This document shows positions 1-13,070 of a stretch of 64,000 nucleotides of DNA, piece by piece. The position numbers and the translations under genes are program-made. Numbering within the stretch: position 1 is the first letter of the stretch; every line of letters begins with the position of its first letter. The stretch spans positions 1 to 64,000 of the forward strand of contig NW_019174049.1 of the NCBI RefSeq assembly GCF_001642475.1. The letters run 5' to 3'. The notes beneath the pieces were generated by a model. The model was given only the letters and a program-made list of their open reading frames with translations. It searched no databases and was not told where the DNA came from. The DNA comes from Fonsecaea monophora. Lineage: Eukaryota > Ascomycota > Eurotiomycetes > Chaetothyriales > Herpotrichiellaceae.

Positions 1-241
1 AGACCCTCCCGATCCCCGACCCTGACCCCGACCCCCCCACACCCGGCCCGGCTGACTTCCCCTGACTTGCCCTGCCCTGTCCTGCCCTGCTATGCTATGC
101 CCTGCTATGCTATGCCTCTCTTTGCGCCGTGATAGATGATAGATGGCTAACCATGTTACCCGTGTAGAATGCCCCTTGTTGTTTGTTCTTGTACACACTC
201 GTAGGCGCCCGTTACCCAGCAAGCAGCACCGCTCGTCCCCG
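1..241. other. non-coding 3' flank with short tandem repeats
   Basis: This stretch lies downstream of the stop codon of the minus-strand regulator. Positions about 60-115 hold imperfect tandem copies of CCTGCCCTG and CTATGCTATGCC. No coding region or RNA gene is visible. Confidence 0.6.
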
Positions 242-2143
242 TCATTCCCCATCATCCCCTGAGCCCAACCTGACCAGCTCCTCCAACGCCTCGTCATCCA
301 ACATCCCCTCTGCCCACACGAACGACTTCATCAAGTCCTTCAACAGCTTCGTAGTCCCAATGCCAAGGACTCTCATCAACGACACGGTGCGCGTCCGGAA
401 CCATCGGCATTCGTCTTTTTGATCCGTGTTGCGCGTCCCAATGAAGCCCGTGATCACAATCCAGAGGAGTAGGTGGTCGGATTTCCCTGACCAGGCCACG
501 TGGGTCTCGCCGCTAGCCCGTGATGCGTTGTCAAGGCCGGAAGGGGATTTGGTCGATGGCTGGAGGATTTCGTACTGAAGCTGGCGTTTGAGGCGCTTGC
601 TGGTAACGGCGGCGTCAGTTATCGGCCCCTTTTCAGGAGCCGAAGAAGAGTATATGGATTCGTCGGTGCAGTGGAATTTGGCCAGAGTCGTCTGGGAGAC
701 GTGTTGGAGCAGCAACACCAACACCAAACGGCAGCAGAGCTCGACGCCATAGCTTGGGTTTTCCAGCAGGCGGAGTATCAAGAATTTGCTCTTGCTAAGC
801 ACCCAATCTACCTCAGGACCGATAAAGTCGGGGTATTGGTGGAAATGATCAAAGAGCCGCAGGAGCGAAGGCAGCTCCCTTACCACATACTTCAGTTCAG
901 GGCTATAAGTGCTCTGTTCAAGCGCTTCCGGGAAGGCTGAACAGTGCTGAGACGAAGAGACTCGGTTGGATTGCAAGCTCAAGGATTTAGAGACCTTTTC
1001 ACTGCTCACGGAAGGACAGAGGAGTTCCGGTGTCGTCGCCGACTTGGCAGGATCCGCCACGTCAGAGCCCAGGAAGACGGCGTTGTGACTCAACAGATCA
1101 TAAATGTATTGGTCGAGCGTAGATTGCTGGGGCGTCAACGTCTTCCAGAAATGCTTGAGGATGTTGAAGTGGGTTTTGGACTCTTCGTAGTTGCCCATGT
1201 ACCACCCACACACGCTTAGGTAGTAAATGTCGAGGATGATCTGCCGGTCTTCGGCAGCCGACTGGCTGTCAAGCAGCAACCGCAGGCAATGAAGAGCCTT
1301 GTGCAGATACAATTCAGGCCCGTTGTCGGCGTGGAAGGAGATGCCCGAGACTCGTCTCATGCGGCTAGCTGTGGCAGCCAAGAGGGCGTACATGTGGACG
1401 TTCTTCTGCATGCAACCTTGGATAATGGCGTGAATGCTGGAGAAGTATTGGCCAAGTGCCGTGTCTCGAGGTCTCTGGCCATCGTCCCTTTGGGGCGTAG
1501 AGAGGAGGGCGAATGACAGATAATACTGGAGTATGGGCAGGGCGTCGCTGTCTATCGTACCAGCCGTGTAATCGAAGGGGTCAACCACAGATTTCTGCGA
1601 AGGTCCCGGCGAAGGGCCCAGGAGTGATTGAACCGCCTCATTGTCGAGATACTCGTCCTCACTGAAATCTTGCTGCCGTCGAGACTCGGCTTCCGGACTT
1701 GCGGACGAACCCTTGTCAGTTCTGGGACTGCGGCTTTCAGAAACACCGCGCTTCGTTTTCCTGACCCGTCTCGTCGGGATGTGAGTTGTTTGCTTCGCAT
1801 TGGCCGAGCGTCTCCCCTTGGATGGTTTGGTCGGGTCGTCCAGGAGCCGAGACACTCGACACTTGGTCAAGCATTGTTCGAAGAGCAGTGTGTCTGTCTG
1901 GCGTTGAGTGCTACTCCCCCCGACTGCCTTGGAAGAGGCTACCTCTTGAGCCCACCGCTGGGCGTGACTATTGATGCTCGCTGCAGCGCTTCGGGTAGTC
2001 GAGCGGGACAATGCACCGGAGGCGGGGGTTTTGACAATGAATAGAAAGGGAGCTTTGTTTGATGCCGCACCGGGGGTGCCGACTTTGACACTATTGAATG
2101 TAGCGAACTCGAACTGGGCTGGAGTTTGGTCAAGGACAGCCAT
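242..2143 (-). CDS. fungal-specific transcription regulator, tachykinin-family type (no zinc cluster)
   Basis: A single-exon protein of 633 aa starting at an ATG. The N-terminus contains FLFIVKTP, followed by a Ser/Arg-rich stretch and NSHAQRWAQE near residue 60. This layout resembles fungal 'tachykinin family' regulators, which begin with a short F-x-F-V segment and a basic SHV-x-R-like motif instead of a Zn2Cys6 cluster. Residues about 90-180 are basic and acidic low complexity with RRVRKTKRG, a possible nuclear signal. Residues about 200-630 look like the alpha-helical fungal-specific regulatory domain (Fungal_trans_2 type), with blocks such as YYLSFALLSTPQ and DIYYLSVCGWYMGNYEES. It is probably a nuclear regulator whose targets are unknown. 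The assignment rests on pattern recognition of the family layout; a direct DNA-binding motif is not visible. Confidence 0.75.
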   Translation of the reverse strand: MAVLDQTPAQFEFATFNSVKVGTPGAASNKAPFLFIVKTPASGALSRSTTRSAAASINSHAQRWAQEVASSKAVGGSSTQRQTDTLLFEQCLTKCRVSRLLDDPTKPSKGRRSANAKQTTHIPTRRVRKTKRGVSESRSPRTDKGSSASPEAESRRQQDFSEDEYLDNEAVQSLLGPSPGPSQKSVVDPFDYTAGTIDSDALPILQYYLSFALLSTPQRDDGQRPRDTALGQYFSSIHAIIQGCMQKNVHMYALLAATASRMRRVSGISFHADNGPELYLHKALHCLRLLLDSQSAAEDRQIILDIYYLSVCGWYMGNYEESKTHFNILKHFWKTLTPQQSTLDQYIYDLLSHNAVFLGSDVADPAKSATTPELLCPSVSSEKVSKSLSLQSNRVSSSQHCSAFPEALEQSTYSPELKYVVRELPSLLRLFDHFHQYPDFIGPEVDWVLSKSKFLILRLLENPSYGVELCCRLVLVLLLQHVSQTTLAKFHCTDESIYSSSAPEKGPITDAAVTSKRLKRQLQYEILQPSTKSPSGLDNASRASGETHVAWSGKSDHLLLWIVITGFIGTRNTDQKDECRWFRTRTVSLMRVLGIGTTKLLKDLMKSFVWAEGMLDDEALEELVRLGSGDDGE

Positions 2144-5100
2144 GGTCGCTTGTGGAGATTGTTCATTCGATCACGGTTGTGCAGCAGCCACCATCAAAGG
2201 GCTTGGGGGAGTCTCGGAGTATTTTGGTTGTCTCTCGGGCTCTCGAATGGTTGGTTTACGCCAATCAGAAAAACTGGTAGATTTTCGTTTTCGTATCCGT
2301 TTGACGTTTAGGGGTGGCCGAAGGTGCATAGATGATCTTCGACGCCCTGATATGAAAGACCACAGATGCATTAAAGAAGCCAGGGGCGTCTTCATCATGT
2401 ACGAGACACCGTTGATAGTGGCCGGCCTACTGTCTAGCATAGCATGATCCCGAGAACGTTGGCTACATTCGGCAGTGCCTGGCCTCGCTTAAGCGGGTGT
2501 CCACCAGCAGGGGACCCCCAAAAACCCAGTTAGATAAGCGTGTATGTTTTGACCATCTTTTGTCGAAAAAGGAAGTCGCTAGACGTTCGACAAGATTGAG
2601 CCGCTCACCCAGGACAAAAAGACCCTGGGGGCGATGTCATGACCACGCATCCAGGGGGATGGATCTGTCGATGCTGTCACGATGCTGTGGCGGCGGTCAG
2701 CGAGCGAATGCTTGGCAACGGGCACGGTATGGACGGCGTTGGAGATTGTCGTCTGTTTTGTTATACCGCGTACCAGTAGATTCGGTCTGGGTGGTATGGA
2801 TCTGCCAACGGAAAAGAATACGGTTCGATACAGGGCGATATACAAGTGGAGGTGGGAAAGTGGACACGGTGAAAACTCACTAAGTTCAAGACGGGATTCC
2901 AACCAGAGATAGTGATTGGTGGCACGACAAAACCCTCCCTCGCCGGGAGATAGCGTGTAACAAGGTCCTTCAGATGGCCCATGGGTGTGAGATCCGGCCT
3001 CGAATTAGCTTTCTGACGAGGCTGGAGCGAGGGGGGAAGAAGGGGGGGTGGTGGAGGTCAATAATACGCAGTTACAGCAAAAACTTGAGGTCAGATTAGC
3101 GTCGGCGCAGTTGCTCTTGCTGCTTGTAACCACGGTTCAGAGGGCAATAGCCTAGTCCTGAAATGGATTAGTCCGTAACCCGCTAATCACATGCCACCCA
3201 GCATGCTAGTACTCAAACTGTATAGTCGTGTCAAACTTCGAATGCTGATTCGTGTCTCCAACCGCTCAAGTAAGATCGATATAAAAAGGTACTAGACAGG
3301 GCCCTCTATAGTCTCTTTATTAGTCCTGGTTGGGCTCGTGTGTAGCCAAGCCGGCGCATCTCCTTGTCCCATGCTTGTGGGCCCGTCGACAAATGACAAA
3401 GACATCAACTATGTCTCTACTAGGGATGACATGATCCGGGGAGAGGTAGGAGCGGCTGCCTACTACCGCCGGAAGCATGAGCCCAGCTGGTCCACACCGG
3501 GGGGTATCCCAGCTGTTCGTTCCCAGGTCGTCAAGCTCGGTACCCTGAAACCCGCGATGACTTGCTTGAAATTCTTTCCCAGGCTAATTCGGTGTTTCAC
3601 TTTAGGCCGAAACAGCGAAGACCAATGGGGATATTATTATTAATGCAGCCTGCCCAGCATCTGGGTGGCATCCATACTTGGGCAGACTTAGTCATGCAGA
3701 GTCCACCCAGCACTGCGCCGTGACGCCTCGTAGGGCTAAAAGACGCATAGGGAAGGTGCTCTGCTCTCGTTTCTGACCACTGCAAACCGACACCCATTCC
3801 GAGCCACCTGTTTTCTCGTGTTCGAATGACAAATTTACGCCCTTCGCAGGAGCCTAGTAGTTCGGCACAGAGTATCTTCTGACTCAAGACATTTAGTCGG
3901 ATGTGGGAATGTGCCGACTGGAAGGGTCGGTGGTGCCCATGCTAAACAATCATTTTGGACAGCTGTTCTCTACTCACCAGTACATGTGCTTGTGTGGCAC
4001 CACGGTCAAGCGATGGCATTTCTGACCTGTTGCGGAATTGCTTGTCGTTGGCGGCAGAAGGAAAAACGCCACTAACTCAAAACAGTTTTTCCCAAGTTAC
4101 CCCAGTACGGATCGATACCAACTGTGACCCCTAGACATACATATCTGTATCAGAAAAATACCAGATCACCCTGGAAATGTCAGCCTTCTACTGTGAAGCC
4201 CATTTTATCTCAGTTCGGTGTCCATGGTGAGATAACAAACCGCGGGTCTGGACTGGTGACCGCTGCCCCAAACGGAGAGCTGTCTAACATGACAACACCG
4301 ATGTCCCAGGCGGCAGTAGTCTCATGGGCCCCTTTGAACAGTCTCTCGCTGGGCCCTCTGAGATGACAACCAAGACAAGCCCACAAATGTCAAAACAATC
4401 AAAGGCCGGTCAGTACCGTGGTTGGGTTCTTGGTCGGGAGCAAAGCCCCCCCAAGGATAGAATGTTGACTCAACTTTGAAGGGTACCCCCTTGTCGTCCG
4501 ACTCGCGGACTGGGGGATGTTTCCCACTAGGAGACGTGAAATGAAAAGAGAAAGAGACAGAAACAGCATGGTTGGAAGTGGAGCTGAGCTCGTCCCGCCG
4601 GTGCGTGATATGCACATGGGAGGGACGCTCCACAGACGAAGGCTGCAAGCCAGCCCTCGCCTCGACAGGTACGAGGGGAGGGTGGCCAGCGGCCCAATCA
4701 CCGGCAATGGTCCCCGACAAGGAGATTTGCCAGACGTGTTTGATAGTTCTGATAGTTTGCTGCGCTGGAAGTTCACCCCGAGAATCACCAATTGGTCCTT
4801 CTGTACACGCGCTGGAGTATTCCTGACTCTTGAGACAGGCCGCTGTCTGGGTCGTTCACAGGATTTGGCTGGTAACTTTGTTTCTCTCGAGAATGGTGAC
4901 CCCTTCTCACATTCCGATGTGACAATGGGTTCTCCTTTCTTTGGACAAACCCCCGTCAGGAGGACATAGGACATTGAAACATCGTCGGGTGTTCCACAAG
5001 CTTCTTCATGCTCTCGAGTATTGACTGACTGAGAGCAACCAAACTCTCCAGACGACGACGATGATTCAAAGCTGCTTCTGTCATACATGCCTGGACGCAG

Positions 5101-6378
5101 CAACGCCCCTTCAGGGACTTACTCTAACTACACTGCGAAGTCAGCGACTGATGCTTGAGACGGGACTGACTTCCTACAATCAGACTTTGACCCTTCGTTA
5201 TTGACACTGCCAGCCACAGCTACTCACCGCATACCTTCCCCTCCCCAAAAGCCTTTAGCCCTCCCAGGTCCCAATATGAGAAGAACCATGGTCAAGCCTC
5301 GAGCAGCTACACCTCTCAATGAACCGAGATCACCACACCCAACGGACCACCGAGCACCTTGGAAACCACAAACCCCTATCACCATGTCGATGAACTCATC
5401 CCGACACCTTTGATTTTGACATGTTTTGACGTGTGACCATGACACTTTAAGACATTAAAATCTACGCGCGCGCGCGAGAGAGAGAGGATGAATGCATTCC
5501 ACAACACGCTCCCTACGCAGCAGATCCGACCCTTGTTTCCCAAGAGGCTATCAAATCCAAATCCCAACCTCATCGGTTGCAAAGAACAAAAAGGGAAAGA
5601 ACGGAGCAGCGAATGTGAACAAAAAAAGGAGCCTGCTTCTCTTACTCGATACAAATACGTGACATGCTTCAGTATCGACAGCAACAAATCTCCTCGACAC
5701 GCCCTTGCACCAAACACACACCTACTTCCTACCTTCGTCGATCCAAGAACACTCCAGACAAGAGCCTCCCCCCGACAAAGTAACCTACGAATCCAATTTT
5801 ACCTACGTCTACGCTGGGCCACGCATGAAAGTACACGAGTACAATCCACTGGTCAAAAGACATGTCGGGGGAGAAACAATCAGGGGCTGGGGCGTGGGAA
5901 AAGCAACTGTGATATGGATTCATAAACGTCTGATGGAAGCTGGACCGGAGGCGTTATCAACACACGATGCGACCTGAAAGACTCCTGAGTCCTGAATGAC
6001 TCAGACCTCGCGCATGCACGAGAAAGTGTTAGACAGGGCGGCGGAGCGGATCTGACAGACTCACTCGCCTATTACGAATACTCGCCTTTCTCGACTTGCG
6101 GTCAATATTGTACACTGAGAAATGCACGGAGATAGAGCAGAATGTCAACATCTGCTTAACAAGCTGGCTATTGGAGATGGTAGATTGAGCAGATTTCCTG
6201 GGGCCAGGTCCTACAATCCAGGTAACGAAACGGGTGTGAGGGTTTATTACAAGAACTCCTCCCGAGGCATTTGTTGATATTACTGTCAAAGCTAGCTCTA
6301 GGCGGTGCTCGAGATACAAAAAAGTTACAGCTCAATTCTCATCATCCGTCAACTCTCGCGTAGCCATCGCATTCATCT
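2144..6378. other. 4.2-kb gene-poor intergenic region
   Basis: Only short, mutually overlapping open frames without family features occur here. The segment just above 2143 is the promoter of the minus-strand regulator, and the part near 6378 is the 3' side of the next minus-strand gene. A (CG)n(AG)n microsatellite sits at about 5465-5487. The largest frame, on the minus strand at 4399-5103, has Ser/Pro-rich composition and equally long frames opposite it, so it was not called. A relic or an unknown RNA gene cannot be excluded. Confidence 0.5.
5465..5487. repeat. (CG)n-(AG)n microsatellite
   Basis: An alternating CG run passes directly into an AG run in non-coding DNA. It is a simple repeat with no visible function. 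Confidence 0.85.
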
Positions 6379-9287
6379 TCAAATATATCCTTGACCCTCG
6401 CCCCAGAGCGGTATCTGAGTAGCAATCCCCGTAGCTCCTCGAACAAGATGCCGTGATCGAGTGGCATGCGTGTCCACAATCTGCTTCTCTTCTTCACCAG
6501 GCCTCAATTGGGTCACTGACGGCATCGAAGCTGACAGAAGGGTATTCGTAGGTTCCAAGCTGGCAAACCGTGTCGATGCAGTGGTCGAGACGTCAGACCA
6601 CAACGGAAATGCTGTTGCTTGCACGTAATCTCCAATCGTCGATCTCGCGCTTCTACACGAGAGAGACGGCGACATATCTGCCGTTAGCTTGTCACTCCTG
6701 CTGAAAATGCTGGCAGGAACCTCCTCTCGGTGTGCCACTCTCCTCGATCCCTGGCCATTCTTCTCCAAACTCTCCAAGACCGGAGCGTGAGTATTACCAG
6801 ATTTATTGGCCCGGTGTTGAAATACTGTAGCTGGGTTGCCCATGGTTGTTGTCACGCTATCGTTCTGTACAGTACTCGTACTTACGAAGTCGCCAGAGAG
6901 CCAGCCGTTGGTCAGCCCGTACATTGACGCCAACGCTTCTGGCCCCGACCAATCTGTGGGTCTAAGCCAATCTGATAATGGTCGTTCCGTAGGTGGATCC
7001 GACGCCTTTCTTTTCGTCGGTAGAAGGGATCTCGGAACCTCTGTAATCCCCGTATTTCGAAAGTTGTGCAAACTCCTGATTGGGCTAGTGTCAATCGCAG
7101 GGTCCGTTCTCGGGGCGTTGTTGTATAGTGATGTGTCAACCAGTCTCTCATCGAAACAACCCTCCATGGGACTGAGTTGTGACAGGAAATCTGTCTCCGA
7201 ATGCTCACAGCCAGGTGTGGATGCTATAAAAATGGATGTGTTTACAGCACTGGGAATGGAAGTAGGTGAGTTAAAAATTCCACATTCTGGACCCGGTTGT
7301 TGTGGCCCGACCCAGGGACTGGGCTTGCTGTAGTCAGAACACCAGGGTTTGTCGATGCCCGGGGTTGCATTAAGCAGACAAGGGATAGACGTTGGTGTGA
7401 CTGTGCCAGCTTGAAAGTGGAAACCATCCTGTACCTGACCAAACTCCTCTGGACAAACATATCTCATCCAAGCTTTATCGTTCATCCTGGTGCTTCGTTC
7501 TGTGTTTGGCATGACTTTCATTCCAGAAGCACCTGTTTGATCCTCACGTTGCCCTCGTTGACGAGTGAATGTCATCGGGGGGCGGTGTTCTGTACTCAAG
7601 GGGGCGCGTTCCTCGACACCCTGGCAGGTAACAGGGTACCCTGTCTCGCTGCTAATGTTGTCGGTAGCTTCACCTGTTCGAGATGGATGTTCCTTGTCAG
7701 TATCCAGAGCGACAGGATGATAGCTGGCGTCAGAGTCGGCTTCGTTTGAACTGAAGACAAGCGCACGCCCAGAATCAAACATGTCACCAGTTGCGGAAGT
7801 GCTGATGCCGTCAAAACACCACAGCGAATCGATTGCATCGCTCTGTCCTACATTGTCAGCAGCGGACGAAGATCCCCCTCTGTGCCGATCTTCTCGCTCA
7901 AGCCCTTCCACGGTCTGCTCTAGTTTCACTTGGTCATCCAACGTAAACTCTTGGCTCAGTACCACTTTAGCATCGAGAGCTATATCGTTTTCGTATGGAA
8001 CTTCCGTCCTTTCATCAGCTAAAGGATGACTCTGACTAGAATGTAGAGCTTGCTGGGGAAAGGATTCTGGACATGAACTCTGGCTCATGCCATCTTTCAG
8101 AAGTCCCACCGCAATACCACGGCGGATTAGATCTGGAAAGGGTTGTATTGTCCGTTGCAGCGAGAAGTCTCCGTCAAAACAATCAGGAATAGAAAGTTCC
8201 TCATCAAGCTGACAGGATCCATGCTTCCAGTGGACGTCCATGTCGAAATCTAAAGGTGCTGGAGATCCTTCGTGGGACAACGAGTGCGCGATCGAAACAC
8301 TCGTCTTGGTCCCAGACCGAGCGTGCCTGCGGACCCTGTCCCAGGACGTGAGGCCAAGAGCAACCGCTTCATTAAGGGCGACAAGATTTGGTTCGTTAGC
8401 AGATTCGAGATCAGGTGTATTTCTCCTGCGTGGGCGACAAGTATGGACTTGGACACTGTCAGATTTCTCTTTTCTCCGCGTCTCTTTCCATGTGTTGCAT
8501 GTTTTCTCCTCTTCACAAGACTTTCTGGGTGGCGACAGGTCAAGTATAGCTCTTTCTGCTGTGTGGGCAGGCTCTTTGCGAAGAAAGACGCTGGGGGTGG
8601 TTTGGGTCTGATGTATATTGGAGCCTATTCTCAGACTGATCTCGTCCGTGTGTAGTGACGAAATCTCAGGAGCGGGCGGTACTGAGCGTGACACCCTGAG
8701 CTTCGATTCCTTTCGGCGCATCACCATTCCCTGCTTGACTTGTGCTTTCTTGCGTCGACGACCTATCCCTTCTATGTCGTCTTGGGTACGTTGACTGAAC
8801 TTCAATGGTCGTGAAGTGGCGAGTCCAAGCCAGTCAGATTTGTTGAGCAGAGCTTTGCGAGTGCCTTCGAGGTTAATGGGATATTCTCCCTGCCTGCAGA
8901 CAGTGTTAGCACAAAGTGTAACGATCGGTTTCTCGGTTCTTGCCTGCAGCGCCCCTCATCATCAGAGCCTTGACCTTGCACTTGGCTGTCCAAGCAGTGC
9001 AAGCTGTCGGTTCCAGAACGCTGCCAACCTTCAATTGATCTCGCTTCTTCCGTGATAGAGCAACGGGCAGGAACCCTGCGTTCACATGTATTCCCAGAAA
9101 AATGCTTTGTCGCTGAGAAGGATTCTTGTTGAGGATCTCGCTGTAAGGGGAGGGTGGGATATGGAGGACAAGGACGACGAGTTTGAGGTTGCAGTTTGGC
9201 CTTTGCAAAATTTTGCTTCTGTGTCTTGACAAGTGTATTGGTGTTAGACTTGGAGTGACGCTGCAGGCTGCCACCCGTCCAATTCAT
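6379..9287 (-). CDS. uncharacterised fungal protein with MNWTGG N-terminus
   Basis: A two-exon gene. Exon 1 starts at the ATG at 9287 with MNWTGGSLQRHSK and QKQNFAKAKLQ, an N-terminus I recognise from uncharacterised Pezizomycotina proteins. Exon 2 is open from about 8888 to the stop at 6379. It begins near the residues NKSDWLGLATSRPLKF, followed by DIEGIGRRRKKAQ, a second block that commonly follows this N-terminus. The intron 3' site is clear: branch point GCTAAC, then TGTCTGCAG or the next GCAG at about 8888-8896. The donor is less certain; GTGCAAGG near 8990 keeps the frame. Exon 2 must be read upstream of 8805, where no ATG is present. The rest, about 800 residues, is Ser/Thr-rich and probably disordered, with a basic start (KRRRK-like clusters) that suggests a nuclear protein. 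Function is unknown. Confidence 0.75.
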
Positions 9288-12200
9288 CTCAGGTCCACTG
9301 AATCAACACAATAGAGGAAATGCGTGGAATACGTCAGATTAAAACAGATAGTAGCATACGAAGTGTGGCGGACCCTTGTTAACCTTGTACCTACAGCACC
9401 AGCAATCACCATGTCTGCCGATGACGCTACTCTTTTAACTTCTTGCCTTTGTACTGCATCATCGTGGCTTCCACTCTCGCTCCCAGGTTCATTCGGGCTC
9501 TACAAGGACTTCTAATAGTATATGCTATAACGTTGTGTTCTCGAAGATTAAGACTCGCCGAGGCTCGAATAATTGCGAGCAGTTCAGTATGAGATCTGCT
9601 AGCGAGAATGGCATCAAATCTTCTGGATTTTAAATTCATCCAAGGCCTCTGCAAGGCAGACAAACTCGGACCTGTGTGAGGACAATTGAGCACGACGTCG
9701 TGCAACGTACCTGCACCCAATCAGGAACGACTGCCCCTGGGAGAGCAAAACGCCACAATACCAGCAAATATGCCAAGATACTGATCAACATGCCAACTTC
9801 TCAGCACGTGAGATCAAGACTCGTTTTTCCAACAATTTTTCCACACCTTGGGTCCGTTTCCGCACTGTTGGACGAAGCCAACATGAGCATTAGACACGGA
9901 GTTTCAAGACCTGCTCAAGAAGAGGTAGGCCTTCTCATTATGCGGCTGAGAATTCGTCTCCTACCTCACGACCCAGCTTTTCACGACAGTCCAAAGAAAA
10001 TTTGTCAAGCTTGCTCCTGTGTTTCGACTTCACTCGAGGTTCGCACGAAAAGGTATGTGCCGTCTCTCCGAGATTCGAAACACGACCCTAGCACTGTCAC
10101 TTTGTGATGAAAACTCCAACCAAAAGCATAGTTCAACTGAGACATCAACGTCTTTGAACGAGAACCAATCCATCATTCAATCTTCTGAAATCAGCCCAGC
10201 AGCCAACTTTGTTATCTGTCCACCCCACAATTTGCTGGCATAGTTGTGCTAATCATATCGTCTACGCAGGTACCTTGCCGTGATTCTCACAGATGTTCTC
10301 CCGTGTTTCCACATGTAGTTATGATTCTCGTGGTGTGTAAGTATCGGCAATATTCCGATTCAACGTGTCTCCTAGAATCGAAGCCGAGAATATGGTATCA
10401 TTGTGCGCCATGAACCACGTCGATCTGTTCAGAGTCAGTCTACCTACAAGTATACTTGATTAATTTACTGGCTTCAGACTCTCAATTGCAAGCCTCGTCG
10501 AAGTGTGCACTTGTAGCGCAAATGCTTGATTGAGCCAATAAAGAATTCCCGCTGGTGGCGGTGAAGCTGCGACAAAGAGGCTGCCACGTAACAAGTGCAT
10601 ATAACATCACGTGAAGCAAGGTTGTGGTCCTTCTCTGTGCAAAATTCACTCTGTGACCAAAGTCCCTCAGGGATGCCACCAGGACGAGTTCAAGGTGAGG
10701 CCACTGTTTCCTGACCAGTAGCCTTGGATATATGCAGAACAAGGACTTGGGATGGTTACACAAAGTCTGTGTTCTGTTCTCCTTGCGTAACCCAAAGGTC
10801 TTTCTAGACCTCGTCTCGCCAGGCTCCAGCCATTGTCCTCGTCGACGTGTCAGCAGACAAATACAGCGCCCCTCTTCGGTCAATGCACGGTACTCTCACT
10901 ATTTCACCTATAATTGGTGACGAGTCTTTGCGTGCTGAAAATGCAAAGACGGGCGTCCCTGCAATGCGAGTGCGAGTGCGAGTCACAAGAGCAGATTGTT
11001 GGTTTTGGAGAGTGCCACGTCAGATTGTTGTGTGCTTGCACTTTGCATACACCCATGTTTCCATCACACCAGTTGAACCAGTTGAACCACTCGCAACAGT
11101 TGAAAAAGTTGAGCCACGGGCTGGTCGGAGGCTGCGCCGTGGGGACTTCGAGTCGGCATGTCAGAGACTCAGAGCCAGCAAAGCGGAGCCAAGTTGATGG
11201 ACGGCGAATGAAGATGCCCCTGGTGATCATGGCCCCATTTGCTGGTTTGAAGATTGGGACCAGTCACATTGATCTAAGTGGATCCAGCCTCACCACTTGC
11301 AGCTGGTTTTGCCAATAACAGCTCACACGTATCCACAAATGACGTCGGCCGTGGCATGTAGGTGGTATTGGGAAGGGAGCTGGCTGTAGCCGAAGCGGCT
11401 AGCGCCGGACCGGACTGGCAAGTTCCAGGTCGGCGGATGGGCAATGGGCATGGCAGGTGCAACAAGGCAACGTGCAGGAGCGGGACGTGCAGCAGCTTTG
11501 CATCAAGCTACGACAAGACAATTGCTGCAACTTGGTCCCATTGATGGCTTCGTGTCATGAGTTTCTAGTTCACTGGCTCTTGTGTGACCAACCGAATGTC
11601 TCAATGCAGCCAATACCAGGCGCTGGCACACGGTCACCGCCCACATTTCCCACTTTCTCGCCCACTTCTTCTCACCTCATTTCTCTTCCTCTCCTCCGCC
11701 AACTCGACCGCCTCTGCTGGTGTCCCCTTTATAACTCCTTCACACCCTCCTCTTGATCTCTGCTTCTCTTCTTCTCCCACACTTCTACCGCCTTGTTACT
11801 ACCCGTGATCAAAAGAACAAAGAAACATCAGCTTTATCTCACATCATATTGGACGACCTAACTGCAACCCCATCCATTGGCCAACCAGGATTTACTGCAT
11901 TTATCATCCACAGGACAATCCAAACCGGACTTTCCAGGGATTGCTTTCTTTTGCTTTTTTCTCTCTCTGCATTGCCAGGAACAGAACTACCCGGGAAATT
12001 CGAGCGCCGACAACTCTAGTTTTGACACAAGCCAGCTTTTGCAGCGTGTTGTTGAGGTACTGCAAGATTTCCTTTCGCTTTCCCTTCGCCAAGTCCTTGT
12101 TTTTCCTTATCCCGTGTACCTGTTACCCTGAGGACTCCGACAACCCACTTGAACTGTTTCAACCCATGTGCTCGACAACCTGCCCTTGTGGCTTCTGGCC

Positions 12201-13070
12201 CAAGGCTCTCTGTGCTACGAGGATGCATTGACTATGTCACGCTCCCGTACACATGAAATGAAATGAAATGTCTCAAAAGTCCCCTGGAACCAAACAGATT
12301 TGCCATGGATATACCCGGATGGACCCATTGTTATCCCGGACAAATGTTAGTGCCCAAGGAGATTCCCATGGAATGGCCGTTGAAGACATTATCCGGACTT
12401 CGTCTATTCCTATTTGATCCTGGAATAACTGGTCATGTGCATCTCAAACCACACAACATTCGGCAACTGCTCTCGACCATTTGAAAGCCCTGGGACAGAA
12501 CTTACTTCGACAATATCGACATACCACATGGTGCCTGGGACACGAACTAATGATCTTGTCATGATGAGGACTACAATGAATGCTTTTCATGCTTGAAACT
12601 CCTATCATCCTTCTCTTCGGAGGATTCGTCTAGGAAGTGGCCGGATGGACTGGGCTTGTCACTCTTGCTTCGCGACACTTGCTACAATGCGCCGGATTTA
12701 TAAAGCTTAACCGTTCGGATCGAAGTCAGGCCCGTGGACTTGATCGCCTGTCCGAGTCTGTTGCCTCATGCTGTTTTTGTTGTCGTGGACCTCATGGCAT
12801 ATCAACGGGTACCTTTGCCACCGACCCTATGGACTTTGCCAACAACTTGCCTTGTTCTTCCGGACCTGATAGCACTCGACTCTGACCACGGAGTGGGCTG
12901 GAAACTGCCAACGTCCCTGGTTGCTGGCCGCTTCCCGTCTGCTCGGACATCCCGGATACCCATGTCCTCATTTGATAGTTGCTGTGTTTTCGGTGTCGGA
13001 TGTTTGTGTATGATGGGGGCGAGTACTAACATCTATTCGCGCTGGCAGAAAAAGAAACATTGGCTCAACA
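9288..13070. other. divergent intergenic region with long leader of the zinc-finger gene
   Basis: The left part is the promoter side of the MNWTGG gene. From about 11600 the plus strand becomes pyrimidine-rich (CTTTCTCGCCC, CCTCTTGATCTCTGCTTCTCTTC), typical of a fungal transcription start. The next 1.2 kb has many short ATG-started frames and no long one, so it is probably the 5' leader and possible leader introns of the gene starting at 13071. Short direct repeats GAGTGCGAGTGC (about 10970-10985) and CAGTTGAACCAGTTGAACC (about 11070-11090) are present. No other gene is supported. Confidence 0.5.

Noticed and set aside
4399..5103. Minus-strand frame of 234 aa
   Set aside because: Ser/Pro/Arg-rich, with equally long frames on the other strand and no recognisable feature.
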